NCBI GenBank assembly: GCA_905236545.1
Contig: CAJOQO010000100.1
Location: forward strand, 1-7,797
Direction: 5' to 3'
Length of the DNA stretch: 7,797 bases
Origin: an uncultured Lachnospiraceae bacterium
GTDB lineage: Bacteria > Bacillota > Clostridia > Lachnospirales > Lachnospiraceae
Shown here: one piece after another, positions 1-5,171 of the stretch
Layout of the letters: the number at the start of each line of letters is the position of its first letter
Numbering within the stretch: the first letter of the stretch is position 1
Notes under the pieces: generated by a model
The model's database searches: none
Told to the model about the DNA's origin: nothing
What the model saw: only the letters and a program-made list of their open reading frames with translations
Position numbers and translations under genes: made by a program

Positions 1-17
1 CTGATCACCAGTCGGCA

Positions 18-76
18 GCCACAGGGGTTCCTTCGCTCCGACCCCCGAAAGTCTGCCGCTCAGGAACCCCTGTGGC
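18..76. repeat. 14-bp perfect inverted repeat with 31-nt loop
   Basis: The arms GCCACAGGGGTTCC (18-31) and GGAACCCCTGTGGC (63-76) are exact reverse complements separated by 31 nt. No run of T follows on either strand, so it does not look like an intrinsic terminator. It could be the end of a dispersed intergenic repeat, the remnant of a mobile element, or a stem in an RNA transcribed from outside the window. Confidence 0.75.
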
Positions 77-97
77 CTTCTCATGGTTCTCAGGAGG

Positions 98-169
98 CGG
101 CCTGCGGCAAGCATTGCACAAGGCCGGAGTGGGCTACAGGTTTGCGATGGGGAAGCCATCCGCAGGCCG
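98..169. repeat. 10-bp inverted repeat enclosing tandem-like motifs
   Basis: CGGCCTGCGG (98-107) and CCGCAGGCCG (160-169) are perfect reverse complements around a 52-nt interior. The interior has a smaller pairing of GGCT (132-135) with AGCC (153-156). The first copy of AGGCCGG...GCTACAGGT lies inside and the second overlaps the right arm and continues to 187. The nested layout would fit a folded RNA or a decayed palindromic repeat. There is no family match that I can name. Confidence 0.5.
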
Positions 170-229
170 GGGCATACGCTACAGGTCAAGGTGTGACTTG
201 CATCAACTGCAGCGCAGCCGCGCAGACTA

Positions 230-259
230 CTGGCATGAAATGACAGGTCATGCTATGAT
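230..259 (+). promoter_or_regulatory. Probable sigma-A promoter for the kinase operon (extended -10)
   Basis: TATGAT (254-259) is preceded by TGC, which makes a complete extended -10 element. CTGGCA at 230-235 matches four of six positions of the -35 consensus with an 18-nt spacer. Transcription would start near 266, giving a leader of about 70 nt before the kinase start at 334. No other candidate in the 5' region is as good. Confidence 0.5.
233..253. promoter_or_regulatory. Dyad between -35 and -10: candidate operator
   Basis: GCATGA (233-238) and TCATGC (248-253) form a perfect 6-bp dyad with 9-nt spacing. Inside it lies a second small dyad, TGAC-AG-GTCA (241-250). The symmetry falls almost exactly in the spacer of the probable promoter, where a bound repressor would block RNA polymerase. 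The regulator cannot be named from sequence. Confidence 0.35.
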
Positions 260-264
260 TACCT

Positions 265-288
265 CGTTCTTCCGGATCCGGAAGAACG
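265..288. promoter_or_regulatory. 24-bp perfect palindrome at the predicted transcription start
   Basis: Positions 265-276 and 277-288 are exact reverse complements, centred on GGATCC. As DNA it could be a dimer-binding operator. As RNA it would form a 10-bp stem with a GAUC loop at the extreme 5' end of the kinase transcript, a position where stems can protect mRNA from decay. No T-run follows, so it is not a terminator. Confidence 0.6.
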
Positions 289-333
289 GACAACAAAGCC
301 TGTTTTGCAGCTGTATGGAACATCCGGCATAAA

Positions 334-2151
334 ATGATGAAGAACGTAAAACCTGAAAAGAAACAGAAACAGAAGCAGAAGCAGAGATCGATCGCGATGG
401 AAATGTCCGTTCTGTTTATCGGACTGCTCCTTCTGATCATGGTCGCCATGCTCGTCATGAACAACGCCTACCTGACGCAGTTTTATGAGCTGCGTCTTCA
501 GCATACTCTGGAGAAGGCATACCGCCAGGTCGATGCGCACGTGTCCTCCGGGACGGGAGTGGATACGGATTATTTTGAAAATGAGTTCCGCTCCCTGGAG
601 CGTTCGGGCAATATCGCGCTGGTGATCTCCGATCCGGAGTTTTCCTCCGTGATTGAGGTGCGCAGGGAGGAGGATGACATCATGGCGGCCCGCCTCAACG
701 CTTACAGCATGGGGCTGGATCAGGCGGATGTCACCATCATCGAACGGGAAGAAAACTATGTGATCCAGAAAAAGTCCGACGACCGCTACCAGATGGACTT
801 TCTGGAGATGTGGGGGACGCTTCCCTCCAGCGGATATCATTTTATGATGCGGATCCCGATGGACAGCATCCGGATGAACGCGAGAATCTCCAATGAGTTC
901 ATCCTTTACACGATTCTTCTGGCAGGACTTGTGGGGATCCTGATGATCGGCTGGCTGTCCAGGCGGATCGCCCGGCCGGTAAAGGAGCTGACGGAGATCT
1001 CCGCCAGAATGGCGAATCTGGACTTCGACGCGAAATATACCAGCGGCGGGCGCAATGAGATCGGACAGCTCGGAGAGAACTTTAACCGGATGAGCGAGAC
1101 GCTGGAAAAGACGATCTCGGAGCTGAAGACAGCGAACTATGAACTGACGAAGAGCCTGGACGAGAGAACAAAGATCGACGATATGAGGCGGGAGTTTCTC
1201 TCGAATGTATCCCATGAGCTCAAGACCCCTCTCGCGCTGATCCAGGGGTACGCGGAAGGGCTTCAGGACAGTGTCGCGGATGATCCCGAATCGAGAGACT
1301 ACTACTGCGGGGTGATCGTGGATGAAGCGGGGAAGATGAATGCGCTTGTGCAGAAGCTCCTCACATTGAATCAGCTGGAATTCGGTACGGAGGAGGTGGA
1401 GCTGGTCCGGTTCGATCTGGCGGAGCTGATCCGCGGGAAGGTGAATGCCTCCAGGATCCTGGCCGATCAGAAATGTGCTTCCCTGACCTTCGAAGGCCCG
1501 GACAGACTGGAAGTGTGGGGAGACGAATTCAAGGTGGAAGAGGTTCTCACCAATTATCTGAGCAACGCCATCAACCATGTGGATGATATCGACAGTGGGA
1601 GATGCGGCTCCCACGCCCCGTCCGGCCCCGCCGGAGAAGCGGCGGCTGCGGGAGACAGGTGTGAAAGACGGATCGTTGTGCGCTCCCGGGTTGACGAAGA
1701 CAGGCAGAAAGCCGTCGTGAGCGTATTCAACACGGGAAGCCATATACCGGAGGAGAATCTGGATCAGGTCTGGGACAAGTTTTTCAAGGTTGACAAAGCG
1801 CGCACGAGAGAATACGGCGGAAGCGGAGTAGGACTGTCGATCGTCCGCGCGATCATGGAATCCTTCCAGCAGCAGTTCGGCGTCCGCAATGTGGAGAACG
1901 GCGTAGAATTCTGGTTTGAGCTGGACTATGCCGGATCGATGAGTGAATCTTTTGCGGATGCCGGCCCGCAGGCAGAGGCGTACCCAAACGGCCGTTCAGC
2001 GGGCAGTGAGATGCGCCGGGAGCGTCGTGTGAGAGCGGCGGCGGAAAAGGAAACCCTGAAGCGTATGAAGAAGCAGATGGCAGAAGACGACGATGAGGCG
2101 GTGGATGCGGAGTGGAACGAGATAGAATCAAAACGGAAGGGACAAGGGTGA
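334..2151 (+). CDS. Membrane sensor histidine kinase (HAMP, HisKA, HATPase_c)
   Basis: This 605-residue protein has the layout of a two-component sensor kinase that autophosphorylates on histidine and passes the phosphate to a response regulator. After a basic Lys/Gln-rich start, transmembrane segments lie at about residues 25-47 and 188-208, enclosing a ~140-residue extracytoplasmic sensor region I cannot classify. A HAMP linker follows (209-262), then the HisKA H-box SHELKTP with phosphoacceptor His294, the N-box LTNYLSNA (405-412), the G1-type motif FNTG (465-468), DKFFK, and the G2 box GGSGVGLS (495-502). The ATP-binding domain contains a low-complexity insertion at about 418-446 between the N-box and the next strand. 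About 70 charged residues follow the usual end of the domain (~532). The ATG has only weak upstream GGA pairing. No response regulator gene is seen beside it; the stop overlaps the next gene by GTGA, implying coupled translation. The ligand is unknown. Confidence 0.93.
   Translation: MMKNVKPEKKQKQKQKQRSIAMEMSVLFIGLLLLIMVAMLVMNNAYLTQFYELRLQHTLEKAYRQVDAHVSSGTGVDTDYFENEFRSLERSGNIALVISDPEFSSVIEVRREEDDIMAARLNAYSMGLDQADVTIIEREENYVIQKKSDDRYQMDFLEMWGTLPSSGYHFMMRIPMDSIRMNARISNEFILYTILLAGLVGILMIGWLSRRIARPVKELTEISARMANLDFDAKYTSGGRNEIGQLGENFNRMSETLEKTISELKTANYELTKSLDERTKIDDMRREFLSNVSHELKTPLALIQGYAEGLQDSVADDPESRDYYCGVIVDEAGKMNALVQKLLTLNQLEFGTEEVELVRFDLAELIRGKVNASRILADQKCASLTFEGPDRLEVWGDEFKVEEVLTNYLSNAINHVDDIDSGRCGSHAPSGPAGEAAAAGDRCERRIVVRSRVDEDRQKAVVSVFNTGSHIPEENLDQVWDKFFKVDKARTREYGGSGVGLSIVRAIMESFQQQFGVRNVENGVEFWFELDYAGSMSESFADAGPQAEAYPNGRSAGSEMRRERRVRAAAEKETLKRMKKQMAEDDDEAVDAEWNEIESKRKGQG
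361..384 (+). repeat. Hexamer tandem repeat in the kinase 5' coding region
   Basis: Four units of AARCAG (AAACAG, AAACAG, AAGCAG, AAGCAG) encode alternating Lys-Gln just before the first transmembrane segment. Because the unit is six bases, copy-number change would lengthen or shorten the basic N-terminus without breaking the frame. Confidence 0.7.
1595..1663 (+). repeat. Palindromic GC-rich in-frame insertion in the kinase ATPase domain
   Basis: This segment encodes roughly residues 421-444, an Ala/Gly-rich stretch that sits where kinases normally have a short turn. The DNA holds two adjacent perfect hairpins: GTGGGAG (1595-1601) with CTCCCAC (1608-1614), and TCCGGC (1621-1626) with GCCGGA (1630-1635) around a CCC loop. 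It ends in GAGACAGGTGTG (1652-1663), nearly repeated in the flavoprotein gene at 2603-2615. It resembles a small palindromic element that has entered a coding sequence in frame; this reading is inference. Confidence 0.45.
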
Positions 2152-3434
2152 TCGTGATCGGCGCCGGGGCAGCCGGAATGATGGCATCCTGCGCGGCAGC
2201 GCAAGGCGGCGCCAGGGTCCTTCTCCTTGAGAAAAATGAGAAAACCGGGAAGAAGATCTATATTACCGGAAAAGGGAGATGCAACTTTACAAACCTGTGC
2301 GAAACGGAGGAGTTTTTCTCCCATGTTCCGCGCAATCCGAGGTTTCTGTACTCCTCTGTCTACGGCTTTGATCCGTATGCCGTCCGGGACTGGTTCGAGG
2401 AGAGAGGCGTGCGGACAAAGACGGAACGCGGGCTGAGAGCATTTCCCGCCAGCGATCATGCCTCGGATATCACAAGATGCCTGGAGAAGGAGATGGCGCG
2501 CCTTGGCGTTGAGGTGAAGCTGAATGCGGAGGTGAAGGATCTGCTGCCTGCATCGGGGGAGGGCACTGCCGCCCCGGCAGACGGGAAAGCAGCGGGCGCG
2601 CAGAGACAGGCTGTGCGCGGCGTTCGTCTTTCGGACGGGACAAAGCTTGCGGCAGACTGTGTGATCGTCGCGACCGGCGGCCTGTCCTATCCGTCGACCG
2701 GATCCACAGGAGACGGATACCGCTTCGCGCGGGACTGCGGCCATACGGTCACACAGCTCTCCCCGTCTCTGGTGCCGTTCAATGTGGAGGAGGCAGACAT
2801 TCCGGCGATGCAGGGTCTGTCTTTGAAAAATGTTTCCTTCACGGTATCTGAGGGAAAGAAGAAGCTGTTCTCTGAGATGGGAGAGCTGATGTTCACTCAT
2901 TTTGGAGTCACAGGCCCCCTGATCCTGAGCGCGAGCGCGATGGTGCAGGAACAGATCGCGAAAGGGCGCCTCAGCGCGCAGATCGATCTGAAGCCGGCGC
3001 TTACGGAGGAGAAGCTTGACGCAAGATTTCTCAGGGAATTCGCTAAGAGCCCGAACAGGTCTTTGCGCAATGCGCTCAGAAGCCTGTATCCGTCAAAGCT
3101 GATCCCCCTGGTTCTGGAACGCTCGGGAATCGACCCCGACACGCCGGTACATGATGTGACGCAGCAGCAAAGAAAGGAACTCGTCCGTCAGACGAAGCAT
3201 CTTGGTCTGACCCTGACCTCCCTCCGGGGGTACGGGGAGGCTGTCATCACCAGAGGAGGCGTGGACGTACGGCAGATCGATCCGGGAACGATGGAATCGA
3301 AGGTGGTGAAGGGACTGTATTTTGCGGGAGAGGTGCTGGATGTGGATGCCATGACAGGAGGATTCAACCTGCAGATCGCCTGGTCCACAGGAAGGGCCGC
3401 GGGGCTGAGCGCCGCGGGAAAAGAACAGGGGTAA
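2148..3434 (+). CDS. HI0933/YhiN-family NAD(P)/FAD-dependent oxidoreductase
   Basis: A flavoprotein of the HI0933-like family (428 residues from this start), a soluble Rossmann-fold group widespread in bacteria whose substrate is mostly undefined; database labels such as aminoacetone oxidase should be treated with caution. Visible motifs are the dinucleotide-binding GAGAAG (residues 5-10), the family signature KTGKKIYITGKGRCNFTN (about 32-49), VIVATGGLSYPSTG (about 172-185), GELMFTHFGVTGP (about 245-257) and the C-terminal FAD contact GLYFAGEVLDVDAMTGGFN (about 389-407). I chose the GTG at 2148 because it overlaps the kinase stop as GTGA and has a GGAAGGGA site just upstream. The GTG at 2112 would add 12 residues but has a poorer binding site. 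A low-complexity loop at about 134-156 looks inserted. It lies 20 nt before cmk, a common neighbour in Clostridia. Confidence 0.9.
   Translation: MIVIGAGAAGMMASCAAAQGGARVLLLEKNEKTGKKIYITGKGRCNFTNLCETEEFFSHVPRNPRFLYSSVYGFDPYAVRDWFEERGVRTKTERGLRAFPASDHASDITRCLEKEMARLGVEVKLNAEVKDLLPASGEGTAAPADGKAAGAQRQAVRGVRLSDGTKLAADCVIVATGGLSYPSTGSTGDGYRFARDCGHTVTQLSPSLVPFNVEEADIPAMQGLSLKNVSFTVSEGKKKLFSEMGELMFTHFGVTGPLILSASAMVQEQIAKGRLSAQIDLKPALTEEKLDARFLREFAKSPNRSLRNALRSLYPSKLIPLVLERSGIDPDTPVHDVTQQQRKELVRQTKHLGLTLTSLRGYGEAVITRGGVDVRQIDPGTMESKVVKGLYFAGEVLDVDAMTGGFNLQIAWSTGRAAGLSAAGKEQG
2566..2615 (+). repeat. Palindromic in-frame insertion in the flavoprotein gene
   Basis: CTGCCG (2566-2571) pairs with CGGCAG (2575-2580) around a CCC loop, followed by GAAAGCAGCGG and GAGACAGGCTGTG (2603-2615). 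It encodes an Ala/Gly/Asp-rich loop in a place where family members usually have a short turn before the strand leading to VIVATGG. The order of parts (6-bp stem with CCC loop, purine/GCGG stretch, GAGACAGG-TGTG) matches the insertion in the kinase gene, but the codon phase differs, so the likeness is at DNA level. Confidence 0.4.
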
Positions 3435-3454
3435 AGAACAGTAAGGAGAGGAAT

Positions 3455-4204
3455 ATGAGCTTTAATATCGCGATTGACGGACCTGCCGGAGCGGGCAAGA
3501 GCAGCGCGGCGAAGCGCGCGGCGAAGGAACTCGGGTTTATCTACGTGGACACAGGCGCCATGTACAGAACCATCGCTCTGTACCTGCTTCAGAATAGCGT
3601 TGACATCGAAGACGAGGATGCGCTTAAGGCGGCGCTTGACCGGATCGATGTGCGGATCGCTTACGAGGATGACGTGCAGCATATGTATTTAAACGGAGAG
3701 GATGTATCGGACCTGATCCGCACTCCGGAGGTTTCCGACCAGGCGTCGAAATCGTCGGCCAGGCCTGCTGTCAGGAAGAAGCTTCTGGATCTGCAGAGGG
3801 AACTTGCAGCCAGTTCGGATGTTCTGATGGATGGAAGAGACATCGGAACCGCGATCCTTCCGGATGCGGATCTGAAGATCTATCTGACGGCGAGTGTTCA
3901 GGAGAGGGCAAAACGAAGATACGAAGAGCTGACAGGAAAAGGGGTTCCCTGTGAACCTGATGAGATAAGAAAAGAGATCGAAGAGCGGGATTCCCGGGAT
4001 ATGAACCGGGAGATCTCTCCTCTGGTCAAGGCTCCGGACGCGGTTCTTCTGGATACCTCGGACATGAATCTGGATGAAGTGGTGCAGGCAATCGTAGATC
4101 TTGCCGGGGCGAAGAGGAGACAAGGCATGACGTCCCTCAGGGCGTCAGCAAGTCGGGCATCTGCGGCAAAAGTGGCTGCAGGGAGGAGGAGTACCGATGG
4201 ATGA
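3455..4204 (+). CDS. cmk: Cytidylate kinase (CMP/dCMP kinase)
   Basis: Cmk transfers a phosphate from ATP to CMP or dCMP in the cytoplasm, feeding CTP and dCTP synthesis. The P-loop GPAGAGKS is at residues 9-16, followed by the nucleotide-binding VDTGAMYR (31-38), DGRDIGT (126-132) and the C-terminal RDSRDMNREISPL region (178-190), which belongs to the lid and CMP-binding part. The ATG has a clear AAGGAG site six bases upstream. Family members are usually about 220 residues; this one has 249. The excess is a low-complexity Ala/Ser/Arg-rich tail after about residue 219, with no recognisable domain. The tail overlaps the ribosome binding site and the first 8 nt of ispH. In many Clostridia an acyltransferase gene (plsC type) lies between cmk and ispH; it is absent here. 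Confidence 0.95.
   Translation: MSFNIAIDGPAGAGKSSAAKRAAKELGFIYVDTGAMYRTIALYLLQNSVDIEDEDALKAALDRIDVRIAYEDDVQHMYLNGEDVSDLIRTPEVSDQASKSSARPAVRKKLLDLQRELAASSDVLMDGRDIGTAILPDADLKIYLTASVQERAKRRYEELTGKGVPCEPDEIRKEIEERDSRDMNREISPLVKAPDAVLLDTSDMNLDEVVQAIVDLAGAKRRQGMTSLRASASRASAAKVAAGRRSTDG
4181..4190 (+). promoter_or_regulatory. Ribosome binding site deciding the ispH start
   Basis: GGGAGGAGGA lies six bases before the ATG at 4197 and is the strongest such site in the region. The ATG at 4302, which would give an IspH of the usual length, has only CCGGACGG close by. This favours the longer protein, although the canonical domain begins at the second ATG. Confidence 0.65.
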
Positions 4205-5171
4205 TCCGGGAGAAATCAGGGGCCGGATCGCGCAGCTGAAATGCCGGTACGAATCCGGCGATCATGCGCTGAAGGGAGATCTGTGGATCTCTCCGGACGG
4301 TATGAGCGCGCTTTACCAGGCAAAGAGCGCCGGATTCTGCTTCGGCGTCCGGAGAGCCGTCGACACAGTATACGAGCAGATTGATTCCGGGAAAACTCCG
4401 ATCTATACCTACGGCCCGATCATTCACAATGAAATCGTGGTGCGCGATCTGGAAAAGAAGGGTGTCAGGGTGATTTCCTCCCGGGAAGAGCTGGAAAAAC
4501 TCGCGGAAGGGATCGTTGTCATCCGCTCCCACGGCGTGGGCAGGGAGATCAGTTCCATCATCGAGGAGCGCGGCCTGTCCATGGTGGACGCGACCTGTCC
4601 TTTTGTGAAGAAGATTCACCGGATCGTATGGGAAAAAGGCAGAGCCGGATACGAGGTGCTCATCATCGGTTCCCCTTCCCATCCGGAGGTTGAGGGCATC
4701 CGCGGATGGTGCACCGGAGAAGTGACAGTCATCGAAAATGAGCAGGAAGCGATGTCATTTGTGCCCAAATCAGACAAGCCTTTGTGCATTGTGAGTCAGA
4801 CGACATTCAACCTGAAGAAATTTCATAAATTTGTTGAAATTATTACAAGATTGCGTTATCATGATTGTGCTGTATTGAATACTATATGCAATGCAACGGA
4901 AGAAAGGCAGACAGAGGCAAGATCGATCGCCCGATATGCGGACACGATGTTCGTGATCGGAGGAAAACACAGTTCAAATACTCAAAAGTTGTATGAGATA
5001 TGCAGGAAAGAGTGTGAAAACACCTTTTTTGTTCAGGCTTTCGACGATTTGAATCTCCGTCTGGTGCCATTCAGGGGCATCGTAGGTATCTCAGCAGGGG
5101 CTTCCACCCCAAATATTTTAATCGAGGAGGTTTCAAACCTATGTCGGAAGACAATTTTGAGCAGATGTTAA
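4197..5171 (+). CDS. ispH: 4-hydroxy-3-methylbut-2-enyl diphosphate reductase (IspH)
   Basis: IspH is the last enzyme of the MEP pathway, a [4Fe-4S] protein reducing HMBPP to IPP and DMAPP in the cytoplasm. The three cluster cysteines are present: GFCFGV (Cys48), DATCPF (Cys134) and NTICNAT (Cys231). So are the substrate-pocket residues: IHN (His77), RSHG (His112), SHPEVEG (His162, Glu164), SQTT, HSSNT (Ser260, Asn261) and GAST (Ser303). The protein should therefore be active. From the ATG with the good binding site there is an extra ~35-residue N-terminus; starting at 4302 would give 289 residues, close to normal. Base composition changes inside the gene: by hand count 4501-4560 has 37 G/C of 60, while 4801-4860 has 17 of 60. 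The last ~10 codons are read from sequence that also encodes the start of rpsA, so the C-terminus is short and atypical. Confidence 0.94.
   Translation: MDDPGEIRGRIAQLKCRYESGDHALKGDLWISPDGMSALYQAKSAGFCFGVRRAVDTVYEQIDSGKTPIYTYGPIIHNEIVVRDLEKKGVRVISSREELEKLAEGIVVIRSHGVGREISSIIEERGLSMVDATCPFVKKIHRIVWEKGRAGYEVLIIGSPSHPEVEGIRGWCTGEVTVIENEQEAMSFVPKSDKPLCIVSQTTFNLKKFHKFVEIITRLRYHDCAVLNTICNATEERQTEARSIARYADTMFVIGGKHSSNTQKLYEICRKECENTFFVQAFDDLNLRLVPFRGIVGISAGASTPNILIEEVSNLCRKTILSRC
4834..4862 (+). promoter_or_regulatory. Probable internal promoter for rpsA
   Basis: TTGAAA (4834-4839) and TATCAT (4857-4862) each match five of six consensus positions and are separated by an optimal 17 nt. They lie in the most AT-rich stretch of the window, inside ispH. 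A transcript starting near 4869 would reach rpsA after about 270 nt and bypass the upstream genes, which would suit a highly expressed RNA-binding protein. Confidence 0.45.
5125..5130 (+). promoter_or_regulatory. Consensus ribosome binding site of rpsA within ispH
   Basis: AGGAGG ends ten bases before the rpsA ATG at 5141. Its presence argues that the S1 frame is translated by its own initiation rather than by frameshifting from ispH. Ribosomes finishing ispH at 5171 pass over the site, so coupling is likely. Confidence 0.75.

Larger units (their letters stand above)
1..333. other. Structured non-coding region upstream of the kinase gene
   Basis: No reading frame here looks like a protein. 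The longest rightward frame (72-332) gives an irregular translation with no domain and no clear ribosome binding site. The stretch instead holds several inverted repeats (18-76, 98-169, 265-288), an imperfect direct repeat (GCTACAGGT at 133-141 and 179-187, each preceded by AGGCCGG) and a probable promoter near 230-259. A response regulator gene would often sit directly before a sensor kinase; none is present. The left half could be a degenerate intergenic repeat element or a structured RNA. I recognise no known riboswitch or RNA family. Confidence 0.6.

Noticed and set aside
137..152. Resemblance of GGTTTGCGATGGGG at the left edge to the reverse complement of 7756-7773 at the right edge
   Set aside because: The alignment needs several gaps over a short stretch, so a shared repeat family cannot be claimed from the window alone.
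72..332. 86-residue rightward open frame before the kinase
   Set aside because: No clear ribosome binding site, irregular composition, no recognisable domain, and it runs through the promoter and the palindromes.
305..334. TTGCAG with CATAAA as a promoter directly before the kinase ATG
   Set aside because: The -35 matches only three of six positions and initiation would fall inside the coding region.
259..1743. 494-residue leftward open frame opposite the kinase gene
   Set aside because: It is the antisense shadow of a well-supported kinase; its translation shows no family motifs.
5013..5030. GTGT-GAAA-ACAC followed by a T-run inside ispH, resembling a terminator
   Set aside because: The stem is only four base pairs with no extension, too weak for an intrinsic terminator, and rpsA downstream needs transcription through it.
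5110..5141. Programmed -1 frameshift fusing IspH to S1
   Set aside because: No canonical XXXYYYZ slippery heptamer in the correct phase (TATTTTA is only partial), no clear stimulatory structure, and rpsA has its own strong start signals.
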